A DNA stretch of 64,000 nt from an uncultured Collinsella sp. (lineage in GTDB: Bacteria > Actinomycetota > Coriobacteriia > Coriobacteriales > Coriobacteriaceae). Each line of letters begins with the position of its first letter. Position 1 is the first letter of the stretch. The notes under the pieces are model-generated. The model saw only the letters and a list, made by a program, of their open reading frames with translations. It did not search any database and was not told the DNA's origin. The position numbers and the translations under genes are program-made. Shown piece after piece: positions 46,513 through 54,883 of the stretch. The stretch lies in contig CABUAT010000002.1 of the NCBI GenBank assembly GCA_902489665.1, forward strand, positions 62,001 through 126,000. The letters are read 5' to 3'.

Positions 46513-47097
46513 TTACTCTTCGTCACAATTCCCCAATGAACAAATCGCGTTTTCTATTCCGCGAAGGCGCTTACCAAACTGCCTGATTTCGCGATAGGCA
46601 GCCCTTTGGTCCTTTTCAAAAGTAGTCTCACAAGAAATAGAGATCGTGCTCTCAAATGAGCCAATCTCAACCGGGCAGATAGTCGAGAAACGTCTACGCC
46701 CGTATTTCTTTGAAAAGGAGACATTCACTTCAACAATGAAGCTCCCCCACAATCCTTCGAGATCCTCAAACCTTCCCAAGAGAATGTCCCTCTCATGTTT
46801 AGGAGGCAAAATTGCGTAGCCCCTATCAAACACTACGGAAGCATGTTTATATTCGAAAGAATCCTTTAGAAACAAGTCAGGAGAAAGTCGAAACGAAACA
46901 TTGTATGCAGGCGCCTCTCCAATATTTCTGATAACAAGCCGCGCTAGTGAGGGCGAGACATCATCTGGCCGAATGAACATAATAATATTCGGAGAAGTTT
47001 GAATCACCAGGGCTCTAAGGCCCGCCCACGATGCAACGACAGTTGCTATGGCCACCATCGAACTAATCCAAATGGATACTATATCTAATTCACTCAT
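46513..47097 (-). CDS. Small membrane-anchored protein of unknown function
   Basis: A 194-residue protein with one N-terminal membrane segment (IVSIWISSMVAIATVVASWAGLRAL cut here to about residues 5-30) and a soluble beta-rich domain after it (LARLVIRNIGEAPAYNVSFRLS and SFIVEVNVSFSKKYG), which looks immunoglobulin-like. No recognised family. It is on the same strand as, and downstream of, the two basic peptides, but a terminator lies between. Codon use is AT-rich like the rest of the island. Confidence 0.65.
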   Translation of the reverse strand: MSELDIVSIWISSMVAIATVVASWAGLRALVIQTSPNIIMFIRPDDVSPSLARLVIRNIGEAPAYNVSFRLSPDLFLKDSFEYKHASVVFDRGYAILPPKHERDILLGRFEDLEGLWGSFIVEVNVSFSKKYGRRRFSTICPVEIGSFESTISISCETTFEKDQRAAYREIRQFGKRLRGIENAICSLGNCDEE

Positions 47098-47162
47098 TAA
47101 TTGTCCAAACTAAAAGCGCCGCCACATGTCGTATAAGAAGAGGCTGCGGCGCATATGCCGAT

Positions 47163-47214
47163 AAAACAAAAAATAACGCGGGTCCCCGACGCTTGAATCT
47201 CGCCGGAGACCCCC
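47163..47214 (-). terminator. Terminator downstream of the basic-peptide genes
   Basis: On the minus strand GGGTCTCCGGCG, a 9-nt loop and CGTCGGGGACCC form a stem with two mismatches, followed by GCGTTATTTTTTGTTTT. It separates the peptide genes from the membrane-protein gene at 47097. Confidence 0.72.
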
Positions 47215-47251
47215 ATAAAATGTTTGATGTTGGCCCGCTATGTCAACATCG

Positions 47252-47283
47252 CGCTAGGCTTTAGTTGCCGCTAAAGCCTAGCG
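47252..47283 (-). repeat. Perfect stem-loop covering the stop codon of the 36-residue peptide gene
   Basis: CGCTAGGCTTTAG and CTAAAGCCTAGCG pair perfectly (13 bp) around a 6-nt loop. The TAG stop lies in the stem. No U-run, so it may stabilise the short mRNA. Confidence 0.7.
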
Positions 47284-47388
47284 AATCTTTACTTTTACGG
47301 CCTTCGCGGTCGTTCCGATCTTCCCGACCGAACCCGTTGCGCCAATTCGGCACTTCGGAATCTTTACGCGAATCGTCTTCAAAGCCAT
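47278..47388 (-). CDS. Small basic peptide B (36 aa)
   Basis: ATG at 47388 is preceded by GGGAGGTGATATAT, an almost perfect anti-16S match, so translation is probably strong. The peptide begins MALKTIRVKIPKCR and ends AVKVKIR: seven Lys, three Arg, one Cys (Cys13), no acidic residue. Residues 22-29 are GKIGTTAK, matching GKVGAAAK in peptide A. No signal peptide or membrane segment. It is too short for usual gene finders. Divergent from the ATPase-subtilase genes. Function unknown. Confidence 0.68.
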   Translation of the reverse strand: MALKTIRVKIPKCRIGATGSVGKIGTTAKAVKVKIR

Positions 47389-47430
47389 ATATATCACCTC
47401 CCAACTGTTACAAAATGCTTTGCTCGCAAA

Positions 47431-47559
47431 CTAGCGATGCTTGGCAATCTGATGCTTGACCAGCGTCTTCGCAGCCGCAGTCTTCGCGGCTTTACTCGTC
47501 GAGGAGCTCGCGAGCGTCTTGGCAGCAGCGCCAACCTTACCTCCATGGTGGGTAGTCAT
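47431..47559 (-). CDS. Small basic peptide A (42 aa)
   Basis: ATG at 47559 is preceded by TTGGAGGTGAGATT, a strong Shine-Dalgarno. The peptide begins MTTHHGGKVGAAAKTL and ends KHQIAKHR: seven Lys, one Arg, four His, no acidic residue. AAKT occurs three times (AAAKTL, KAAKT, AAAKTL). It shares the GK[V/I]GxxAK motif with peptide B, 42 nt downstream on the same strand, so the two are probably distant copies. It faces the ATPase gene across a 133-nt divergent region. Function unknown. Confidence 0.68.
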   Translation of the reverse strand: MTTHHGGKVGAAAKTLASSSTSKAAKTAAAKTLVKHQIAKHR

Positions 47560-47571
47560 AATCTCACCTCC

Positions 47572-47595
47572 AATCTAGAACACTTTGAATCTAGA
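47572..47595. repeat. AATCTAGA direct repeats in the divergent control region
   Basis: AATCTAGA at 47572-47579 and again at 47588-47595, 16 bp apart start to start; each contains the palindrome TCTAGA. They lie between the peptide-A ribosome-binding site and the plus-strand promoter, where a regulator of the divergent genes could bind. Confidence 0.5.
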
Positions 47596-47641
47596 CAACT
47601 CAATCCTAGCATACTTCATTGCATCCATGTTCAATCAATTC

Positions 47642-47670
47642 TTGCTTTGTCTCAGTCTGTCTCATACAAT
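47642..47670 (+). promoter_or_regulatory. Promoter of the ATPase-subtilase genes
   Basis: TTGCTT (47642-47647), a 17-nt spacer and TACAAT (47665-47670). The start site would be close to the Shine-Dalgarno AAGGAGAGG, leaving a leader of only about 16 nt. Confidence 0.65.
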
Positions 47671-47692
47671 ATAACTAAGGAGAGGAGCACAC

Positions 47693-48724
47693 ATGAAGAG
47701 ATCGGACATCATCGACTTAATCCGAGCGCATTCGGAACACGACGACATCGCCTTCAACAACGCAGCCACTATTATTGCGAAAGATTTTGAATCGTCCGGG
47801 CAACCCGAGCTTGCAAGCTACATCATGGCCCTCATTGCCAGAACACGAACCTTCGTGCCGCAAGAAGTCACGGAGCAGAAATATGACTTCTTGGAAAAGG
47901 TAATCAGCAATAACATCTCGTTGCCCCTTCCTCAGGCCATCGCAAACGATATCCAGGGACTCCTCAACGCGTTATCTAAAAATGTGGGAATCAATACCGT
48001 CCTCTTTTATGGCGCGTCGGGGACCGGAAAAACCGAAGCGACAAAACAGATAGCCAGAATACTTGGCTATCAGCTATATGCTGTCGATTTCAACCAAATT
48101 ATCGATAGCAAACTTGGAGAGACGGCCAAAAATATCGCAAAAGTCTTTCAGGAAATTCATGATATCGGCGACGGCGCGATCGTCTTATTTGATGAGATTG
48201 ATGCCATAGCCCTCGACAGGATTAATCAAAATGACGTACGCGAGATGGGACGAGCCACAAGCGCCCTACTAAAAGAGTTCGATAAGCTAAATACACGTTC
48301 CGCAATCATAGCGACAACGAACCTCTATGACAAATTGGACCCAGCGCTTGCCAGGCGATTCGATGTCCAAATTAACTTCAATAGATACACCCATGACGAT
48401 CTCGTTGAGATTGGCGAGTCCATCGCAAAGAATCTAACCAAGAATAATCCAACAATCAAAAATGACTCACGAACTCTCAAAAAGGTACTGCAGAGTTGCC
48501 CAGAGCTGCCCTGGCCCGGCGCGCTAAAAAACCTAATTAAGACTTCTGTTGCATTTAGTGACCCCCTTAACCCAAATGATTATCTCGGTAAGCTTTATCA
48601 GCGCCTTCATGGATATGAGCCCGATTCACTCGAGCTACTTAAATCTCAAGGTTTCACTTTAAGAGAAATGGAAGTCTTAACAGGCATTTCTCGAAGCACC
48701 ATCGCGCGAACCCTAAAGGAGTAG
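47693..48724 (+). CDS. ietA: AAA+ ATPase of an IetAS-like ATPase-subtilase pair
   Basis: A 343-residue AAA+ protein. Residues 1-95 are helical. The ATPase core has Walker A GASGTGKT at 107-114, Walker B VLFDEIDA at 164-171, sensor-1 ATTN at 207-210 and Arg221/Arg222 as arginine fingers. The last 30 residues (SQGFTLREMEVLTGISRSTIARTL) form a helix-turn-helix. It is followed after 3 nt by a subtilase gene. The pair matches the layout of the IetAS anti-phage system (ATPase plus subtilisin-like protease). The symbol is by analogy. Confidence 0.75.
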   Translation: MKRSDIIDLIRAHSEHDDIAFNNAATIIAKDFESSGQPELASYIMALIARTRTFVPQEVTEQKYDFLEKVISNNISLPLPQAIANDIQGLLNALSKNVGINTVLFYGASGTGKTEATKQIARILGYQLYAVDFNQIIDSKLGETAKNIAKVFQEIHDIGDGAIVLFDEIDAIALDRINQNDVREMGRATSALLKEFDKLNTRSAIIATTNLYDKLDPALARRFDVQINFNRYTHDDLVEIGESIAKNLTKNNPTIKNDSRTLKKVLQSCPELPWPGALKNLIKTSVAFSDPLNPNDYLGKLYQRLHGYEPDSLELLKSQGFTLREMEVLTGISRSTIARTLKE

Positions 48725-48727
48725 CTC

Positions 48728-50968
48728 ATGAACAGCTTAATTAGGCTCACCGGAGATTTTCAAACCGCAAAGGGCTCGCGACCAGGCTCAATAACGCTAC
48801 CAGCCAAGGGCGTAGTCACGTCGGATAGAATTAAACTAATCCGTAAGAGCCTTGAAACAGTTCTAAACAAGTGGCCCAAAGATGCCATCATCAAAGATGT
48901 CTTGATCTCCGTCGAATACCGTCAGATAGTAGCCAAGAGCAATCGAATTAGAGAAATGCTGAATGGCGGGAAAGACCAAGAACCGGAATTAACTATCCGC
49001 GGAGCACGATATCTCGATTTTAACGGGAATCACCCAAGGCACTTGATGACCCATTACGTGCCCAAAAAAACAATTCTGTCTACTATTGATAAGCTGCACG
49101 AGTGCGAGCGAATCGTCGTCAATCATTTTGATGGACTGATGAACGCAGACAAGATGCTCGATCTAGTTAAAAATGACATGCTCAAACAGAAATGGAATAC
49201 AGCCATTTCCAGCACTCTGACCCGCTCGGTCTTTGCGCAGCTCATACGCGACTGCTATTACGTCAACGAATTTAAGGTGAGAAATCCGCCTACAAGTAAG
49301 AACGAGAGTGCCATCGTCACGCTCTTCAAAACCGAAAGAGAGCCACAGGATCTTTTTGAGGAGTTGCACATTGATGTATCTCCTGCAAATATCTTGGAGA
49401 ACAGCGTACTCCTGACCGAGGCAGAATATCGCACCCTTCTCGACCGGGCCCCTTATCTCGTGGCGATGTCAGTTGTTGACCTATCCGACTTCACCCCCAT
49501 CGATGATGAGAGCCCTGCCTCCACCGCTATCAGCAGTCTCCCCGAATACCCCACCGACGAGCCCATTATCGGCGTGATAGACACTCCATTTGAAGAGAAT
49601 TATCCCCCTTACTTTAGCAACTGGGTGGACCACAAAAACTGTTTGCCCAAGGAAATTCATCCCACTGCACGCGATTTTCGACACGGCACCTGCGTCAGCT
49701 CGCTAATCGTTGACGTGCAGGCTCAAAATCCATCCCTTGACGACCATTGTGGCCACTTTAGGGTTAGACATTTTGGAGTTGCAACCGCAGGCAAATTTAG
49801 CTCATTTGCAGTGATGAAACATATTGAGCGCATCGTCGCGGAAAACCAGGACATCAAAGTTTGGAACATCTCCTTAGGATCAAAGGAAGAGGTGGACCGA
49901 AACTCTATTTCGCCTGAAGCAGCACTGCTCGACAAGTTGCAACAGAAATATGACGTCCTCTTTGTTGTTGCCGGCACTAACCAAGATAAAGGAAAGCCCT
50001 CATATCTTGGGTCCCCGGCGGACTCCATTAATGCCCTCGTTGTTAACGCTGTCAATAGAAATAACGAACCGGCGTCCTACACAAGAAGGGGACCAGTCTT
50101 AAGCTTTCATCACAAACCAGACCTCGCGTATTACGGAGGGGAGAATGACGACCCTCTAATCGCATGTTGCGGAACAGGAGCACAAGGTGCTGCTGGAACC
50201 TCCTACGCTGCACCGCTAATCGCCAGAAAAGCAGCGTATCTAATTTATAAGATGCACTTGAGCTGCGAGCTTGCCAAAGCGCTGCTAATCGATGCGGCAT
50301 GCGCGTGGACAGTCCCCGAAGACATGGATCGGCTTGGATATGGTATCGTTCCCGTAAAAATTGAACAGGTACTCGAAACCAGCAACGATGAAATCCGTTT
50401 TATGCTGAGCGGCGTGGCCACCGAACGCGAGAATTACAACTTCAGCATACCGGTCCCGGTATCTGGAGCATATCATCCCTCGGTAGCCAGAGCGACGTTG
50501 TGTTACTTCCCCACTTGCAACAGAAACCAAGGCGTTGACTACACAGACACTGAACTCGATTTGCATTTTGGGCGCATCGACAACAATGGTCGGATCAAAT
50601 CGCTTCAACCCAACAATCAAGGCGAAGATGACTGCGCGACCGACGAGGAAAGAGCCCGAAAACAGCTACGAAAATGGGATAACGTAAAACACATTGCAGA
50701 ATCGCTGACCAGTCGCAGCAGGGCCAAAAAGGCATATAGAAACCCTCTATGGGGCATGATGATTCGAAAATCATCCAGATATCAGAAAGGCTCTCACGCT
50801 CCGCAACGCTTTGGTGTCGTAGTCACCATCCACAACCTTAAAGGCGAGAATCGCATTGACACTTTTATGCGCCAATGCGCCGCGCTTGGCTGGATAGTTG
50901 AACGAGTCGAAATCGACAATGAACTCAAGATCTATGAACACAGCCAGGTGGAAGTGGAATTCGAGTAG
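48728..50968 (+). CDS. ietS: Cytoplasmic subtilisin-like (S8) protease of an IetAS-like pair
   Basis: A 746-residue protein without signal peptide. After about 265 residues of N-terminal domain, the S8 core has Asp285 (GVIDTPF), His319 (RHGTCVSSLI), the oxyanion Asn418 (VVAGTNQ) and Ser492 (GTSYAAPLIA), so the triad is complete. A C-terminal domain of about 220 residues is beta-rich. Such intracellular subtilases paired with an AAA ATPase are known from the IetAS defence system. Translationally coupled to the ATPase (3-nt gap). Confidence 0.78.
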   Translation: MNSLIRLTGDFQTAKGSRPGSITLPAKGVVTSDRIKLIRKSLETVLNKWPKDAIIKDVLISVEYRQIVAKSNRIREMLNGGKDQEPELTIRGARYLDFNGNHPRHLMTHYVPKKTILSTIDKLHECERIVVNHFDGLMNADKMLDLVKNDMLKQKWNTAISSTLTRSVFAQLIRDCYYVNEFKVRNPPTSKNESAIVTLFKTEREPQDLFEELHIDVSPANILENSVLLTEAEYRTLLDRAPYLVAMSVVDLSDFTPIDDESPASTAISSLPEYPTDEPIIGVIDTPFEENYPPYFSNWVDHKNCLPKEIHPTARDFRHGTCVSSLIVDVQAQNPSLDDHCGHFRVRHFGVATAGKFSSFAVMKHIERIVAENQDIKVWNISLGSKEEVDRNSISPEAALLDKLQQKYDVLFVVAGTNQDKGKPSYLGSPADSINALVVNAVNRNNEPASYTRRGPVLSFHHKPDLAYYGGENDDPLIACCGTGAQGAAGTSYAAPLIARKAAYLIYKMHLSCELAKALLIDAACAWTVPEDMDRLGYGIVPVKIEQVLETSNDEIRFMLSGVATERENYNFSIPVPVSGAYHPSVARATLCYFPTCNRNQGVDYTDTELDLHFGRIDNNGRIKSLQPNNQGEDDCATDEERARKQLRKWDNVKHIAESLTSRSRAKKAYRNPLWGMMIRKSSRYQKGSHAPQRFGVVVTIHNLKGENRIDTFMRQCAALGWIVERVEIDNELKIYEHSQVEVEFE

Positions 50969-51130
50969 ACGGAGACTCCAGAGAGTGACGAAATAACCAT
51001 TACGGTGGTCTCCATCCCCGAGATTGTCCGCCATTGTGATTGACGCAAACATCAAAACAAGACCGCCATCATTTTCGAACAGTGTGCGTATCACATTATC
51101 CCGTCAATGCCACGAAAGAAGGTAAACACT

Positions 51131-52492
51131 ATGAAGCGAGCTGATGAAGAGCCGACGCCTGAAGCAATTGATACCGCAATCTTTCAGGATCCGCTGCGCC
51201 GGCATGGCGAGGTTGAAAGATTCCTGCAAATGCTTCTTGCCGTAGAGCCTCCCTATACAATTCTTGTCAATGCGCCCTGGGGCTCAGGTAAAACGTTTTT
51301 TATAAAACAGATCGAAAGGGTCCTACGAATGGCAAATCCGGCGCTCGAGCAGGATGCCGAAAAACTTGATAAGACATTTGGTGACACAGCAAAAGATCTT
51401 CTAGCTAACCCGTTTCTACCCATCTACTTCAACGCCTGGGAAGATGACCATTTCGACAATCCGATCCTGCCCATATTGGCAACAATCGCCATATCTGTAG
51501 ACGAGTCAACCGTCCGCGAAGAGGAAGACCCCTGGAGAAGCATCGGCGATATCATTGAGACAACGGCCTCAGTATTTGGGCTAAACCTCAGCGTCAGCAA
51601 TTTCGTTAAAGACTTTAACGGTGTCGATTTTCTCGAAGGATACAAAGAGGAGAAGAAGCTCCGAAGTCGAATAGACGAACTCGTAAGAAACTATCTTCCC
51701 GGAATCGCGAATCGAGCCGTCATCTTTATCGATGAACTCGATCGCTGCCGACCAGAATTCGCTGTAAAGATACTCGAGCAAGCAAAGACTTTGTTTCAGC
51801 AAGATAACATTATCGTTGTCTATTCGACTGATATTTCACAGCTTGCGAATTCGCTCGAAGGAATTTATGGCCCCAATTTTGATGGAGTTAAATACTTAGA
51901 GCGCTTTTACGATAAGTGTATAGAACTTAACCCAATAAAACCTGCCGACTATCTCTCATTCAAGGGCATTAATACGCAAGCCGGATTCATCTTTGTCAAT
52001 ACAACGGTAGAACTACTTGACTACAAAAAGGCCTCGCTCCGAGCTTGCAACAGACTAGCAATGTCAATATCAGAACTCTTGAAGTATATTCTCAATAACC
52101 AAAACTACTACGGATTAAACGAGGCGTCGCGATTCCCAAAACAGTCTCTCCTGCCAGCTCTTATTGTTCTAAGCTACTTTGAACCCCTATCTTGGTACGA
52201 GGTGAAAGCAGGCAGAAACTATGACGCCGTATACGAGTTTGCAAGCCACAGCGAACTATTTATTAATTGTCTTGATAGCGCAATCGAAGTTGCTTGGGGG
52301 ACTAAAAAGGACGAACTCCCCTATAACCAAGATATTGTGAATAGACGCAAACGCTTTATAGAAGATCTTTGTGCCTTGCTGTATACCGACAACAGATTCG
52401 ACCCACGAATCGCCGAGCTAAATAACGACGTGTCATATTTCCCGCCCTTAGATATAGCTCTCTTCCACCATTTGGCACCACCTTCGGAATAG
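51131..52492 (+). CDS. KAP-family P-loop NTPase
   Basis: A 453-residue KAP NTPase. Walker A APWGSGKT at 48-55, the KAP-type FNAWEDD near 100-106, a hydrophobic segment at about 112-122, and Walker B VIFIDELDRC at 197-206. Unlike many KAP proteins it has no clear pair of membrane helices in the insert. The start at 51131 follows AGAAGG; an ATG at 51107 is less likely. It lies 162 nt after the subtilase gene on the same strand. KAP proteins are often linked to phage exclusion and mobile DNA; whether it belongs to the same system is open. Confidence 0.8.
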   Translation: MKRADEEPTPEAIDTAIFQDPLRRHGEVERFLQMLLAVEPPYTILVNAPWGSGKTFFIKQIERVLRMANPALEQDAEKLDKTFGDTAKDLLANPFLPIYFNAWEDDHFDNPILPILATIAISVDESTVREEEDPWRSIGDIIETTASVFGLNLSVSNFVKDFNGVDFLEGYKEEKKLRSRIDELVRNYLPGIANRAVIFIDELDRCRPEFAVKILEQAKTLFQQDNIIVVYSTDISQLANSLEGIYGPNFDGVKYLERFYDKCIELNPIKPADYLSFKGINTQAGFIFVNTTVELLDYKKASLRACNRLAMSISELLKYILNNQNYYGLNEASRFPKQSLLPALIVLSYFEPLSWYEVKAGRNYDAVYEFASHSELFINCLDSAIEVAWGTKKDELPYNQDIVNRRKRFIEDLCALLYTDNRFDPRIAELNNDVSYFPPLDIALFHHLAPPSE

Positions 52493-52571
52493 ATGTTAAC
52501 GCTCGCTAAGAACCCATCTGAGCAAACACCGGGAACCGAACACCGTGAACATAATTGAGCAGTTAAGTAAA

Positions 52572-52605
52572 AGGGCCGCACCTCGAAGACCGGGAGCGCG
52601 GCCCT
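52572..52605 (+). terminator. Hairpin after the KAP gene
   Basis: AGGGCCGC and GCGGCCCT with an inner CCTCG/CCGGG-type stem. It lies 80 nt after the stop; no U-run, so a weak or factor-dependent terminator. Confidence 0.5.
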
Positions 52606-53071
52606 CGCCGTATGATTTACCCAGGCGACCACCTTAGCGTACTCAGCAAATAAGGGCGAAGAAAGCAATCCCATCCATGACAAAGCATGACAGCAAGGGG
52701 GAAGCATCACCCGCCGCGCAGAGGAGATCCAGGTTGCTCTTTCAGGACTTCGGACACAACTATATGAACGCCGCCGCGATCGAAAGTACCATCCGTCACG
52801 AGTGGCTCATTCAGTTCGGCAGCAAATCCAACCGAACCAACTATATCCTCATGCAGTACTATCAATTTTTTGTATAGCGCGTTCACTTCCGATGCCCGAA
52901 CCACTTAAGTCCCGAAACCTCGTTTATCTAAATAAACTTAACAAAACACATGGACACCAGCGACCCACGCCATTCCGGCACGAGGGTCCCGCCTAGCGCC
53001 CTTACCTTGATAGCAAAGAACCCGAACGCACAAAGCGGCCCGGGACGTCACCACTAAAGAAAGGACGCGCC
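52606..53071. other. Gene-free stretch
   Basis: About 465 nt with no reading frame I can support. A 66-codon frame at 52677-52877 has no Shine-Dalgarno or recognisable composition. No tRNA or strong hairpin is seen. Confidence 0.4.
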
Positions 53072-53776
53072 ATGCCCAGTGACACCATCGCCTACCTACT
53101 AAAGTTCGCACCCAAAGAGGCGTACATCGACGACCTGCTGAACGGTCGCCTCTACATGAACGCGGCCGGCTACTACCATGGCCTGTCTGGCGAACAGGGC
53201 GACCCGCTCGAAGCGTCAATAGTTCCTGGGGTACGCCTCTACGGAAATCACTGTCTGCCCATCTACAGCATGTATACGGTCCGCAAGAACGACACCGTCA
53301 ACAACTGCGTCCATATCCCAATGCGCATGATCCGGGAGTTCGGATGCGCAGACGGATGGATCGGCATCGTGCGGTACGACAGCTTCGCGCGTCTTGCCAA
53401 CAGTCACATCGCCGACGGCGGCAGTAAATACGCCCGCGGCGCCATCTCCTATGGCACCCCCGGATCAAAGCTGATCGACGAGATGTTCCAGGGCACGGCC
53501 TGCAACTTACTTATTAAAACGCCTAAGTACGCTTACCGGCGAGAGTATCGAATCATCGGGGCACAGCCGGTCGAGTGCCACCTGAGGCCCGATGCCAAGC
53601 ACCCTGGCTGCATAATCGAAGAATATGGCCACGCAGAGCTGGACCTAGGCAGCCAACTCACTGGCTTTTCCTGGAAAAGACAGTGTCGAGCCTCACGGAG
53701 GACCAAGGCGGCCTCGCGCTGGAGCTTCCGCAGAGCGTATAGACAACCCAACGCAGAGCGCATCGCCGCCGAGTAG
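53072..53776 (+). pseudogene. Hypothetical protein with a probable C-terminal frameshift
   Basis: The frame opens at 53072 (MPSDTIAYLLKFAPKEAYIDDLLNGRLYMNAAGYYH cut short here) after AAGGACGCGCC and is coherent to about residue 198 (ELDLGSQLTG). Beyond that it turns Arg/Ala-rich. If one T is added to TTTT at 53666-53669, the protein continues FFLEKTVSSLTEDQGGLALE and stops at 53742, which looks far more natural. GC-rich compared with the island core. No family recognised; the N-terminal pattern is seen in phage- or plasmid-type proteins. Confidence 0.55.
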
Positions 53777-53941
53777 GAAGACAGGGGCTCAACCGTCATC
53801 CGTTCCCCTCCCCAACATTCCCCAGAAAGTTCGCTGATGTTGACTGGGGTTCCCGTAAAATAAACCGCAACAAAATATGTGCGGAGTGCTGGCCTGGAGC
53901 TGCCTTCGGACCCTATTGGCTGCTCACCGAGAGGCTCCGCT

Positions 53942-54883
53942 ATGAAACGACCCCTTTACTACCTGCTCTGCGCGATCGCGTGCACGTCTATGGTCAGCGC
54001 GACGATGCCCATGGCAGCCATTGCGGAAGCCATTCAGCCTCGAGCGACAACCGAGCAGCAGGCGCAAGCCGACGCCACGAGCATCGACACAGGCAAGGCT
54101 GAAGACGGCACCAACACAAATACGACAGCAGATACCGAAGAGGACAGCACCACAACATCAACCGGCACCAACGCCGTCAATGCGGAAAGCGCTGACGCCA
54201 CCGCCGCCGCAACCAACACGGCCACCACAGCCCCCACCCCATCCCTCCGCGCCCAAACCAACGGCACGCCCGAGGCCATCTCCGCCGCGGCAGAAACCGG
54301 CTACGCCCACTCCGCTACCGCAATCCAAAACGGCGTCACCTTCACCGTCTCGTGGAACGACGCCCCGGCGGGCACCGCGACGACCTCCCACGTAACCCAG
54401 ACCAACAGATCGTCCCAGGCCAAGGCGCGCATGGACGTGCCCACCTATTGGGACGGCGGCAGCCAGGAAAGCGTCTGCGACCCGTCGCGCCAGGCATGGG
54501 CCAGCTACTACAGCCTGGGCGCCACCGGCCACGACTTTACCTTTGACTTCACGGCATCGGGCACGTACCGCATCTACTTCTACTTTATGGACAACGACAG
54601 AAACGACCCCCAAAACGACAAGGGGATCTACTACCTGCGCACCACGGCGGAGGTGACCGTAAACGACGCCGCACGCCCGAGCGTCACGCAGGTCGTCAAC
54701 AACGCCGTGGCCCAGTGCAGGCAAGAGACAAACGGCTCGGAGTACGACATGGCGCTGTGGCTCCACGACTGGACGCTCGACCAGCTGGAGTACGACCGCA
54801 ACCTCAACTGGTGCTCGGCCGAAAGCGGCCTCAAGCGCCACCAGGGCACCTGCGAGAGCTACCAGCGCATCTACTTGAGTTAG
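53942..54883 (+). pseudogene. Secreted transglutaminase-like protein, truncated at the 3' end
   Basis: The start at 53942 (MKRPLYYLLCAIAC) gives a signal peptide ending near AIAEA, then a Thr/Ala/Asn-rich linker to about residue 100, a beta domain, and a transglutaminase-like core (SEYDMALWLHDWTLDQLEYD). The presumed catalytic Cys is in GTCESYQRIY, but the frame ends four residues later, so the His and Asp of the triad and the rest of the domain are missing. The stop falls at the junction with the minus-strand DUF2806 gene (54880). I read it as a gene cut by an insertion or deletion. Confidence 0.72.

Noticed and set aside
52677..52877. Possible 66-residue gene
   Set aside because: No ribosome-binding site, no recognisable motif, and overlapping frames of equal quality on the other strand.
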